From: Nostocaceae cyanobacterium CSSed10_463m
Lineage (GTDB): Bacteria; Cyanobacteriota; Cyanobacteriia; Cyanobacteriales; Nostocaceae
Length of the DNA stretch: 5,766 bases
Reading direction: 5' to 3'
Assembly (NCBI GenBank): GCA_003556955.1
Contig: PWQB01000412.1
Span: 1-5,766 of the forward strand
In this document: positions 1 to 5,141 of the stretch, piece by piece
Numbering within the stretch: the first letter of the stretch is position 1
Layout: each line of letters opens with the position of its first letter
The notes under the pieces: model-generated
Told to the model about the DNA's origin: nothing
Database searches by the model: none
The model's input: the letters and a program-made list of their open reading frames with translations, nothing else
Program-made: the position numbers and the translations under genes

Positions 1-293
1 CGAGCGCGATTTTCTTGAGTCGAGTCCCCACCCACACCTGCTGCCCTCAAAGCAAAAACTTCTGCATGAGGTTCACCGGCACAGGGATGAAACCCTTCCC
101 CAACAATCTCGCCATCTTTGACCACCACCGCCCCCACCAGTGGATTAGGTGAAGTGCGACCCAAAGCACGGCGTGCTAGTGTCAAACACCGTTGCATCAT
201 TGCTCGGTCAAAATCACTACCTATTTCCTGTGTTTCTGGTGAATTAGATTCAACTGGCGATCGCGCCAGTGCTGACTTATCTGTTTGTAACAT
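1..293 (-). CDS. ribD: RibD, riboflavin biosynthesis deaminase/reductase (5' part, cut by window edge)
   Basis: RibD deaminates diaminohydroxyphosphoribosylaminopyrimidine and then reduces the product, an early step from GTP to riboflavin in the cytoplasm. Only the first 97 residues are in the window, and the frame is open to the left edge. After a polar N-terminal stretch, residues 29-97 match the cytidine-deaminase-like domain: an opening helix (about 29-44), then TSPNPLVGAVVVKDG (47-61) and GEPHAEVFAL (73-82), where H76 is the expected zinc ligand and E78 the catalytic acid. The Cys zinc ligands and the whole reductase domain would lie beyond the edge. The ATG at 293 is preceded by AGGA (304-307) at a spacing of 10. 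The next in-frame ATGs (200 and 197) would cut the first helix, so I prefer 293, which leaves about 28 non-conserved leading residues. C71 stands where I expect Arg or Lys in the motif H-P-x-A-G-E-P-H. The gene lies 88 bases after mreD on the same strand, possibly as a separate unit. Confidence 0.93.
   Translation of the reverse strand, partial: MLQTDKSALARSPVESNSPETQEIGSDFDRAMMQRCLTLARRALGRTSPNPLVGAVVVKDGEIVGEGFHPCAGEPHAEVFALRAAGVGGDSTQENRA
257..264. repeat. HIP1 octamer GCGATCGC
   Basis: Perfect palindromic cyanobacterial HIP1 site, inside ribD at codons for about residues 10-12, in the poorly conserved leader of the protein. Confidence 0.9.
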
Positions 294-357
294 CAGCCTA
301 TTTTCCTGAGTATCATTGGTTAGAGATCAAAGCCAATACATTTTCAAAATTCAAAAT

Positions 358-377
358 AAAAAAAAACGAATCTTTTT
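358..377 (-). terminator. Possible weak terminator after mreD
   Basis: Read on the minus strand just after the mreD stop codon, five A and GA are followed by TTCG and then nine T. The A-run can pair with part of the T-run around the TTCG, which leaves a U-rich end. The stem would be A-U only with one G-U pair, so it is thermodynamically poor. It sits where a terminator for the mreB-mreC-mreD transcript would be expected before ribD. No better structure is visible in the 294-381 gap. Confidence 0.25.
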
Positions 378-381
378 AACT

Positions 382-1017
382 CTATTCCTGCTCTAAAAAT
401 TTTATCTTTTGCCACCAAAGATTTAAGGGATAATAAACAACAGGGGCCCAAAGACTACTGAGAATAGCAGAAGCCAGAGCCACCCGTTGATAATATGCCC
501 AAATCGATTCGACCTGACGTATTTGCCCACCTCCGGTATAGCTCATCAAAGTCAATTGCAATCCAAAGATAGTTTCAGCCACAATTGACATCACAAAGAC
601 AATTAAAGCAATAGAAATAAAATCTTCTTCGATAAAACGCTGTTTTTGCAGCAAAGCAGTTAAAAAGCCCACAAAACCTAAAGTAATTGCATGGGTAGGC
701 TCAGGTGATGTCATTGCATCTTGAAGTAGACCCAGAAAGATACCGGCTAACATTCCTTCCCAGACAGAGCGCTTCACACTCCAAGCCACCACCCAAATTA
801 ATAGCCAATTCGGCCCAATTCCCAATAATTCCATCCCCAAAAAGCGGGTTGGTAACATTAATACACAAAACAGCACAGACCCAACAGTTACTGACCAATC
901 TAGCAGTCTACGTGTACTGGGATGCCAGCGCTCAAGAGGCTTCGTTACAATTTTAAATTTTCGCCGTGGCGCTCTAGGTTTGCCATGCCTACTACCTTTA
1001 AACGAAGGCATCTTCAT
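382..1017 (-). CDS. mreD: MreD, rod-shape-determining membrane protein
   Basis: MreD is the polytopic inner-membrane part of the elongasome; it works with MreC and MreB to position lateral peptidoglycan synthesis. The 211-residue product starts with a strongly basic cytoplasmic stretch (residues 7-31, many Arg/Lys). Hydrophobic segments follow at about 41-60, 67-83, 88-102, 109-126, 133-157 and 176-198, giving five to six membrane passes. Residues 88-120 (glycine-rich G-x-F-x-G-L-L-x-D followed by H-A-x-x-L-G-F-x-G) are the best-conserved MreD signature. The basic N-terminal extension makes it longer than the roughly 160-residue E. coli protein. The start at 1017 has no visible Shine-Dalgarno sequence; a second ATG lies two codons inside (1011). 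It follows mreC by 68 bases on the same strand. The assignment rests on hydropathy, the signature and position, since the MreD sequence is weakly conserved in general. Confidence 0.93.
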   Translation of the reverse strand: MKMPSFKGSRHGKPRAPRRKFKIVTKPLERWHPSTRRLLDWSVTVGSVLFCVLMLPTRFLGMELLGIGPNWLLIWVVAWSVKRSVWEGMLAGIFLGLLQDAMTSPEPTHAITLGFVGFLTALLQKQRFIEEDFISIALIVFVMSIVAETIFGLQLTLMSYTGGGQIRQVESIWAYYQRVALASAILSSLWAPVVYYPLNLWWQKIKFLEQE

Positions 1018-1085
1018 TATTTTGAAATTATTTTAAATCATCTAACTAAACTTTTCATCTGCCAATTTTGGTTGGTCAGCTATGC

Positions 1086-1850
1086 CTAATCATTACTTTT
1101 AGTGAATGGATATACAAATACCCAATCTAATGACATTATCGGGGGAAAAAGCTCAACTTTTGCTACTGATGCTGGAGATTGCTTTAAATCTAAAGACTTC
1201 ACTCTTCCTACTGGTATACCAGCAGGAAATCTCTGACTATAGGTAGATGTGGAAATTAAATCTCCTACTTGAACACTAGGAACTTTTTCATAAAACTCCA
1301 GCACAGCTTCTGCCGAAGAATCTCCGCGCAAAACCCCCTTAGCTGAAGTGCGGTTAATGGTGACACCCACTTGACTCTTCAGGTCACTAATTAACAACAC
1401 ACGACTAGTATTAGGAGTTACACTCTCTACCAAACCCACCAAACCACCATCAGTTTGAACAATAAAGCCTGGTTCAATGCCTGCATTAGAGCCACGATTC
1501 AGGGTCACTTGTTGCCACCAGTGGTCAGCACTTCGTCCCACCACCCGTGCTGGAATTGGGCGCGATGTGAGAGGCGTTTTCTCAACGTAGCCTAATAAAT
1601 CTTGTAGTTTTTCATTTTGATTTTCTAAATCAGCTATGCGCGTTTGCAACTCTAAGAAGCGCGCATCATTAAGACGTTCTTCTGCACTCGGCCCTGTCTG
1701 CAACATTTGCAACGGACGGCTGACAAATTGATACATTTCCCACAGTAAATGACCCTGAGTCTGTCTTAGCACCCAGACACTACTCATTACTACAGTTAGT
1801 AAACCTAGTTGTAGTAATTTACGATCCCACCAACGACGTGAAGTAACCAT
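1086..1850 (-). CDS. mreC: MreC, rod-shape-determining protein
   Basis: MreC is a bitopic membrane protein whose periplasmic part forms a scaffold linking MreB filaments to the peptidoglycan synthases PBP2 and RodA. The 254-residue sequence has a short basic cytoplasmic tip, one membrane segment (about 11-29), and a coiled coil rich in Leu, Glu and Gln (about 56-88). Two beta-rich lobes follow: residues 99-170 contain ARVVGRSADHWWQQVTLNRG and the stretch GGLVGLVESVTPNTSRVLLI, both strongly MreC-like, and residues 171-249 contain the second lobe with VGDLISTS and the closing DWVFVYPF. Length is in the usual range. The start at 1850 is the natural one because it puts a few basic residues before the membrane helix; only a weak AGGT (1855-1858) precedes it. 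It is separated from mreB by 94 bases that hold a large inverted repeat, so its expression may differ from that of mreB. Confidence 0.96.
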   Translation of the reverse strand: MVTSRRWWDRKLLQLGLLTVVMSSVWVLRQTQGHLLWEMYQFVSRPLQMLQTGPSAEERLNDARFLELQTRIADLENQNEKLQDLLGYVEKTPLTSRPIPARVVGRSADHWWQQVTLNRGSNAGIEPGFIVQTDGGLVGLVESVTPNTSRVLLISDLKSQVGVTINRTSAKGVLRGDSSAEAVLEFYEKVPSVQVGDLISTSTYSQRFPAGIPVGRVKSLDLKQSPASVAKVELFPPIMSLDWVFVYPFTKSND

Positions 1851-1875
1851 CTATACCTATTTTTATAAATTCAAA

Positions 1876-1933
1876 AGATATTAGATTCTATTGATTTGAA
1901 AACCAAATTCAACCCAAATAGAATCTAATATCT
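1876..1933. repeat. Perfect 17-bp inverted repeat between mreB and mreC
   Basis: Arms AGATATTAGATTCTATT (1876-1892) and AATAGAATCTAATATCT (1917-1933) are exact reverse complements, with a 24-base loop. The loop contains a smaller pair, ATTTG (1894-1898) and CAAAT (1904-1908). On the mreB-mreC transcript the hairpin starts 11 bases after the mreB stop codon and ends 25 bases before the mreC start. After the hairpin only four T occur in a row before GA, so it is a poor intrinsic terminator. It could act as an attenuator, an RNA processing site or a 3' stabiliser for mreB mRNA. Confidence 0.9.
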
Positions 1934-1944
1934 CATATTTTTGG

Positions 1945-2988
1945 CTACATATTACGAAAACGACCACTGAAAACTCGCTCTAGCTGTTTAAAGTTTTCTA
2001 ACACACGACCTGTTCCTAGTACAACACAACACAGAGGATCAGCAGCAATGTGGGTGACAATTCCTGTTTCATGGCTAATTAAAGTATCTATACCTTTGAG
2101 CAAAGCACCACCACCCGCTAGCATAATTCCTCTATCAATAATATCTGAGGCCAATTCTGGCGGCGTGCGTTCTAGTGTCCGCTTCACGGCTTCTATGATG
2201 ACTGCTAGCGGTTCTAACATACATTCACGAATTTCTGCCCCTTTGAGGGTAACAGTTCTTGGTAAACCAGAAAGCAAGTGTAAGCCTCTGACTTCCATCA
2301 TCGCATCATCCTGATCATTCGTGGGATAGGCTGAACCAATGCGAATCTTGATATCTTCCGCAGTTCGTTCTCCAATTACCAAGTTATGAACTTTTTTCAA
2401 ATAGACAATGATGGATTCAGTTAGTTCATCACCAGCAATCCGTACTGATTCACTGATGACTGTACCCTGGAGACTCAGCACTGCTACTTCTGTTGTGCCG
2501 CCACCAATATCAATAATCATATTACCTGTGGCTTCCGAAACAGGTAGCCCAGCCCCTATGGCGGCTGCTATAGGCTCATCAATTAAATAAACTTCTCTAG
2601 CTCCTGCTTGGGCAGCTGCATCCATCACCGCCCGTCTTTCCACTCCAGTCACACCACTGGGTATACCAATGACAATTCGAGGTGAAATTAGAGATTTGCC
2701 CTCATTCACACGCTGGATAAAGTGTTTTAACATCAGCTCGGCTGTATCAAAATCAGCAATTACACCATCCCGCAAAGGACGGAGAGCAATTACATTTCCC
2801 GGTGTCCGTCCCAGCATTTTTTTTGCTTCTTCCCCTACAGCCAGCGCTACTTTTTCGTTTTGATCAATAGCAACTACAGAAGGTTCTTGGAGTACAATGC
2901 CTTTACCAGATACATAAACTAGGGTGTTGGCAGTACCGAGGTCGATACCCATGTCCCATGATGAGCGAAAGTTCCTAAAAAGCCCCAC
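1945..2988 (-). CDS. mreB: MreB, actin-like cell-shape protein (GTG start)
   Basis: MreB polymerises with ATP into membrane-bound antiparallel filaments that guide wall synthesis and set cell shape. The 347-residue protein has the complete actin-fold motif set: phosphate-1 DLGTANT (16-22), the region around E138 in LIDEP that carries the catalytic acid, phosphate-2 DIGGGTT (160-166), and the adenosine motif AGGGALLKGID (291-301). Length is normal. The N-terminal MGLFRNF is short, basic and hydrophobic and probably helps membrane attachment, as N-terminal amphipathic helices do in other MreB proteins. The start codon is GTG at 2988. An in-frame TAG lies just two codons upstream (2995-2997), so no longer form is possible, and the next ATG (2952, residue 13) would remove the membrane-binding tip. 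AAGGGG (3000-3005) could serve as ribosome binding site at a spacing of 11. It is the first gene of the mreBCD operon and is divergent from ssb. Confidence 0.98.
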   Translation of the reverse strand: MGLFRNFRSSWDMGIDLGTANTLVYVSGKGIVLQEPSVVAIDQNEKVALAVGEEAKKMLGRTPGNVIALRPLRDGVIADFDTAELMLKHFIQRVNEGKSLISPRIVIGIPSGVTGVERRAVMDAAAQAGAREVYLIDEPIAAAIGAGLPVSEATGNMIIDIGGGTTEVAVLSLQGTVISESVRIAGDELTESIIVYLKKVHNLVIGERTAEDIKIRIGSAYPTNDQDDAMMEVRGLHLLSGLPRTVTLKGAEIRECMLEPLAVIIEAVKRTLERTPPELASDIIDRGIMLAGGGALLKGIDTLISHETGIVTHIAADPLCCVVLGTGRVLENFKQLERVFSGRFRNM

Positions 2989-3052
2989 GCGTCTCTACGC
3001 CCCTTATTTTTGATATTTGTTGGCTAAAAACTGTTAAAGTTAATAGTGGTGG

Positions 3053-3081
3053 ATTCTATGATATTTCTTACCTTGAGTCCA
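3053..3081 (-). promoter_or_regulatory. Candidate sigma-70-type promoter of mreB
   Basis: Read on the minus strand, TGGACT (3076-3081, four of six matches to the -35 consensus) is followed after 17 bases by TAGAAT (3053-3058, five of six matches to the -10 consensus). Transcription would start near 3046, giving a 5' leader of about 58 bases before the GTG. This is only a consensus match in AT-rich DNA. Confidence 0.3.
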
Positions 3082-3233
3082 GTAGTTCAGCTATTGTCTG
3101 AGAACCTTTAGCGATCCTTACTGAGTTTTAGGTGTCCATTTTCTCGATATTCTCTAACTAATTCAATATATCCGTATATTTTATTATTTTGATTAATTCA
3201 ATTAACTCCTCTCATTTTTATCCGCAATTCTAC

Positions 3234-3249
3234 TGTTAAGTTTTTAACA
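3234..3249. promoter_or_regulatory. Inverted repeat upstream of ssb, possible operator
   Basis: TGTTAA (3234-3239) and TTAACA (3244-3249) are a perfect 6-bp inverted repeat around GTTT. The centre lies about 45 bases upstream of the start point predicted from the -10 box at 3275-3280, a usual place for a dimeric regulator. It does not match the NtcA (GTA-N8-TAC) or cyanobacterial LexA box patterns that I know. Confidence 0.35.
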
Positions 3250-3274
3250 TATTTTCCATGTCTTTACAATTCGC

Positions 3275-3280
3275 TATGAT
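3275..3280 (+). promoter_or_regulatory. Candidate -10 box of ssb
   Basis: TATGAT matches the -10 consensus at five of six positions and lies 44 bases before the ssb start codon. The position 17 bases upstream (3252-3257, TTTTCC) is a poor -35 box, so any such promoter would depend on the -10 box or on an activator. Confidence 0.35.
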
Positions 3281-3324
3281 ACAAATCAAAATATATGGTA
3301 ATTTTGTACTAAAAGAGTAGAGCT

Positions 3325-3687
3325 ATGAGCATTAACATTGTCACACTTGTTGGTCGTGTCGGCGGCGATCCAGACATTAAATATTTCGAGTCTGGTGCGG
3401 TTAAGTGTCGGTTAACTTTAGCAGTGAATCGGCGATCGCGTAAAGATGATAAACCAGACTGGTTCACCTTAGAACTTTGGGACAAAACAGCCGAAGTCGC
3501 AGGTAATTATGTGCGTAAAGGCAGCTTAATCGGAGTCAAAGGTTCCTTAAAGTTTGACACATGGAGCGATCGCCAAACAGGAGCTAACCGTTCTACACCA
3601 ATAATTAGGGTAGAGCAATTGGACTTGTTAGGTTCCAAACGCGATACAGAAAGCGGAATGGCAGATATGTCATCAGAACACTTTTAA
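3325..3687 (+). CDS. ssb: Short single-stranded DNA-binding protein (SSB-like, no acidic tail)
   Basis: SSB-family OB-fold protein that coats single-stranded DNA in replication, repair and recombination. Residues 2-104 form the OB fold: INIVTLVGRVGGDPDIKY at the start, the basic strand-loop NRRSRKDDKPDWF (35-47), LELWDKTAEVAGNYVRKGSLI (49-69, with W52), VKGSL (71-75) and the closing IRVEQLDLLG (94-103). W46, W52 and W80 are candidate DNA-stacking aromatics. The protein ends after 120 residues in DMSSEHF. The long Gly/Pro/Gln-rich linker and the DDDIPF-type acidic tip of canonical bacterial SSB are missing. Naturally truncated SSB-like proteins have been described in Anabaena sp. PCC 7120, which also has a full-length SSB; this gene looks like one of those. 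The ATG at 3325 opens directly on the fold; the upstream GAG (3315-3317) is a weak ribosome site. Two HIP1 sites lie in the gene. It is divergent from mreB and convergent with the SIMPL gene. Confidence 0.93.
   Translation: MSINIVTLVGRVGGDPDIKYFESGAVKCRLTLAVNRRSRKDDKPDWFTLELWDKTAEVAGNYVRKGSLIGVKGSLKFDTWSDRQTGANRSTPIIRVEQLDLLGSKRDTESGMADMSSEHF
3432..3439. repeat. HIP1 octamer GCGATCGC
   Basis: Perfect HIP1 site in ssb, encoding part of the basic R-R-S-R loop (residues 36-39). Confidence 0.9.
3566..3573. repeat. HIP1 octamer GCGATCGC
   Basis: Second HIP1 site in ssb, in frame over S81-D82-R83 after W80; it lies 134 bases from the first. Confidence 0.9.
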
Positions 3688-3728
3688 CAGTTATCAGTTA
3701 TCAGTTATCAGTTATCAGTTATCAGTTA
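3688..3728. repeat. Tandem heptamer (CAGTTAT)n, STRR type
   Basis: Five perfect copies of CAGTTAT plus a sixth copy lacking its last base (41 bases) begin directly after the ssb stop codon and end five bases before the SIMPL stop codon on the other strand. The array therefore occupies nearly the whole convergent gap. Short tandem heptanucleotide repeats between genes are a known feature of heterocystous cyanobacteria. Copies are identical, which points to recent expansion by slippage. No spacers are present, so it is not a CRISPR array. Confidence 0.95.
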
Positions 3729-3733
3729 AGAGA

Positions 3734-4480
3734 CTAATAACTAATTTGCAGTGTCACAGATGCTTCTATTTCCTGTTCACCACCAATTACAGGAGTGGAA
3801 GCATCATCACTAGATAACTTAGCAACCTCAGCGCGCTGTAACATCATTGGTGGGGGCGCACTTGCACCATTAATTTGAATACTTACTACTTCCTTCGCCT
3901 GTAAACCTAGGGTACTCAAAACAGCATTAGCTTGTTGTTGAGCCTCTTGAGTGGCTTGTCTAAGTGCTTGTTTTTGAGCAGAGGCGATCGCTTGATCACT
4001 AGCAATAAAACTCACACGGTTAATTTGCGTAGCGCCGACTTTCACCGCTTCATCTAAAAGTGTACCCGCTTTATCCGTCGCTATGCGAAAACTCACAGTG
4101 TTATTAGCAGCATATCCAGTAATACGTTGCACATTATTTGTGTAACTATAAATTGGATTGAGGCGGATACCAGTAGTTTGCAATTTTTCCACATTGCGGT
4201 CTTTCAGCAAAGCCACCACCGCCGATGACCTACGAGCCGCTTCTTGTTGTGCTGATTGTGCCGTTTTCTCCTGAACCACCACAGATAGACTGATTTGTGA
4301 CAAAGTGGTAGGAATTTTTTCCACACCACGACCGCTAACTGTCAGCGTTCGCAACAATTTTTCTTTTTCTTGGGCTAACCCAGGTGGGATAAAAAATATA
4401 CACAAAAGTAAAACTAATGGTAACGTTTTCCTACCGTTACTAAACCGCAATCGACCACCGGATAAAGCAGCTGCATACAT
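3734..4480 (-). CDS. Secreted SIMPL-domain (DUF541, YggE-like) protein
   Basis: SIMPL/DUF541 proteins are exported; some, such as E. coli YggE, have been linked to oxidative stress, but the biochemical role is unsettled. With the start at 4480 the product has 248 residues: a basic N-region (to K18), a hydrophobic stretch TLPLVLLLCIFFIPPG (19-34), and a probable signal peptidase site after LA (35-36). The domain covers about 42-248: LTVSGRGVEKIPTTLSQISL (46-65) is the characteristic opening strand pair; next come an Ala/Gln-rich helix (about 72-93), the TTGIRLNPIYSY strand (102-113), ITGYAANNTVSFRI (120-133), the second Ala/Gln-rich helix (about 164-192), and a closing beta strand ending in VTLQISY. 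A longer frame opens at 4561, but its extra 27 residues are not signal-like, and AGGAG (4491-4495) lies 10 bases before the ATG at 4480, which decides the start. C27 falls inside the hydrophobic core, so a lipobox is not evident. The gene is divergent from the EVE gene and converges on ssb across the heptamer array. Confidence 0.9.
   Translation of the reverse strand: MYAAALSGGRLRFSNGRKTLPLVLLLCIFFIPPGLAQEKEKLLRTLTVSGRGVEKIPTTLSQISLSVVVQEKTAQSAQQEAARRSSAVVALLKDRNVEKLQTTGIRLNPIYSYTNNVQRITGYAANNTVSFRIATDKAGTLLDEAVKVGATQINRVSFIASDQAIASAQKQALRQATQEAQQQANAVLSTLGLQAKEVVSIQINGASAPPPMMLQRAEVAKLSSDDASTPVIGGEQEIEASVTLQISY
3984..3991. repeat. HIP1 octamer GCGATCGC
   Basis: HIP1 site inside the SIMPL gene, over codons of the A-I-A-S segment near residues 164-167. 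Confidence 0.9.
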
Positions 4481-4490
4481 AAAATTTGCA

Positions 4491-4495
4491 CTCCT
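4491..4495 (-). promoter_or_regulatory. Shine-Dalgarno AGGAG of the SIMPL gene
   Basis: AGGAG on the minus strand ends 10 bases before the ATG at 4480. It supports this start over the in-frame ATG at 4561, which would add 27 residues before the signal peptide. Confidence 0.75.
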
Positions 4496-4525
4496 ACGAC
4501 GAAAACAGTAACTAGCTACTAACCC

Positions 4526-4556
4526 TTGACAGGATTCGCGTTGTATCGCGTATCTG
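4526..4556 (+). promoter_or_regulatory. Weak candidate promoter for the EVE gene
   Basis: A perfect -35 consensus TTGACA (4526-4531) is followed by TATCTG (4551-4556) after 19 bases, which is longer than the ideal 17, and the -10 match is only fair. The implied leader of about 110 bases would include both inverted repeats at 4562-4609. Confidence 0.22.
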
Positions 4557-4561
4557 ATCAT

Positions 4562-4575
4562 TCAGCACTTGCTGA
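4562..4575. repeat. Inverted repeat 1 between the SIMPL and EVE genes
   Basis: TCAGC (4562-4566) and GCTGA (4571-4575) pair perfectly around ACTT. The flanking GATCA (4556-4560) and TGATC (4573-4577) give an alternative, overlapping pairing. Too small for a terminator; it could be an operator or a leader hairpin. Confidence 0.6.
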
Positions 4576-4578
4576 TCT

Positions 4579-4609
4579 ATTCTGACTATGGCAGTCTCAA
4601 AGTCAGAAT
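4579..4609. repeat. Inverted repeat 2 between the SIMPL and EVE genes
   Basis: ATTCTGACT (4579-4587) and AGTCAGAAT (4601-4609) are perfect 9-bp reverse complements separated by 13 bases. There is no T-run after it on either strand. It begins three bases after the smaller repeat region and ends 62 bases before the EVE start, so it may be an operator for one or both divergent genes or a hairpin in the EVE leader. Confidence 0.75.
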
Positions 4610-4657
4610 CAAGAATGGTTACATTTTTGGAAACTAAGAAAACTTGTACTAGCACTT

Positions 4658-4663
4658 GGAGAG
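4658..4663 (+). promoter_or_regulatory. Ribosome binding site of the EVE gene
   Basis: GGAGAG lies 8 bases before the ATG at 4672, a good spacing, and fixes the start of the EVE gene. Confidence 0.7.
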
Positions 4664-4671
4664 ATTCTTGA

Positions 4672-5085
4672 ATGGCATATTGGCTGCTGAAAACTGAACC
4701 CAAAAAATATTCTTACTTTAACTTAGAGCAAGATGGTAGTACAGTTTGGGATGGGGTGAATAATGCGCTAGCGCTCAAACATATCCGAAATATGCAGATT
4801 GGCGACTTAGCATTCATTTATCATACAGACAAAGAACGACAAATTATTGGTATAGCGGAAATTACCAGTCAACCTTATGCTGATCCAACATTAAACGATG
4901 AAAAACGGGTAGTCGTGGATGTTAAGGCACTCAGAAGAGTCTCTGTACCTCTGGCACTGGCACAAATTAAGCAAATGGAAGAATTTACGGATTTTGACTT
5001 GCTACGCCTTCCTAGACTTTCTGTTGTTCCAGTGTCCGAATTTCATTGGCAACGCTTGATTGATCTGACAGATTGTACCCAATAA
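4672..5085 (+). CDS. EVE-domain protein (PUA-like, modified-base reader family)
   Basis: The 137-residue protein is a single EVE domain, the family of eukaryotic thymocyte nuclear protein 1. EVE domains share the PUA/YTH/ASCH fold and bind modified bases such as 5-methylcytosine derivatives in DNA, or are proposed to act on modified RNA; the ligand of this standalone type is not established. Visible signatures are AYWLLKTEPKKYS (2-14), VWDGVNN (25-31), the helix and turn HIRNMQIGDLAFIYHT (37-52), IIGIAEI (58-64), a central beta strand VVVDVKALRRVS (80-91), and RLSVVPVSEFHWQRLI (115-130), which is the usual C-terminal block. Length is slightly below the common 145-160 residues. The segment after WDGV reads NNALAL where I remember RNYQAR in many bacterial homologues. 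Not adjacent to a restriction or methylase gene here. It is divergent from the SIMPL gene and followed after 96 bases by the antiporter gene on the same strand. Confidence 0.9.
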   Translation: MAYWLLKTEPKKYSYFNLEQDGSTVWDGVNNALALKHIRNMQIGDLAFIYHTDKERQIIGIAEITSQPYADPTLNDEKRVVVDVKALRRVSVPLALAQIKQMEEFTDFDLLRLPRLSVVPVSEFHWQRLIDLTDCTQ

Positions 5086-5121
5086 TTTATTAGATATGTT
5101 CAACATTATTGAGCTTTCCAT

Positions 5122-5128
5122 AAAGGAG
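5122..5128 (+). promoter_or_regulatory. Orphan ribosome-binding-like site AAAGGAG
   Basis: AAAGGAG is the best Shine-Dalgarno match in the gap before the antiporter gene, yet no ATG, GTG or TTG follows at normal spacing. An ATA lies five bases downstream (5134), in frame with the antiporter ATG at 5182. It may be chance, a relic, or a sign of a longer protein. Confidence 0.35.
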
Positions 5129-5141
5129 TAAAAATAAGAGA

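Larger units (their letters stand above)
2989..3324. promoter_or_regulatory. Divergent mreB / ssb upstream region (336 bases, no gene seen)
   Basis: This AT-rich stretch must hold the promoters of both mreB (leftward) and ssb (rightward). I see no credible ORF in it. Short inverted repeats include AATATA-TCCG-TATATT (3165-3180), TTAATT-C-AATTAA around 3193-3205, and TGTTAA-GTTT-TTAACA (3234-3249). The octamer ACTGTTAA occurs twice, at 3030-3037 near mreB and at 3232-3239 near ssb. In such AT-rich DNA some of these repeats are expected by chance. Confidence 0.6.

Noticed and set aside
118..309. 63-residue plus-strand frame at the left edge
   Set aside because: It is antisense to ribD, whose reading frame shows conserved deaminase motifs.
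3263..3280. TTTACA and TATGAT as a -35/-10 pair for ssb
   Set aside because: Only six bases separate them, so they cannot form one promoter; only the TATGAT was kept as a candidate.
3298..3309. GTA-N6-TAC as an NtcA site upstream of ssb
   Set aside because: NtcA sites have eight bases between GTA and TAC; here there are six, and the site would lie downstream of the candidate -10 box.
3688..3728. CRISPR-like array
   Set aside because: The heptamers are contiguous with no spacers and the unit is far too short.
4512..4703. 63-residue minus-strand frame spanning the SIMPL/EVE gap
   Set aside because: It overlaps the start of the EVE gene in antisense and covers the inverted repeats; it has no motif.
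5080..5111. CAATAAT / ATTATTG inverted repeat as terminator of the EVE gene
   Set aside because: The stem is seven bases with one G-C pair, the loop is 18 bases and no T-run follows.
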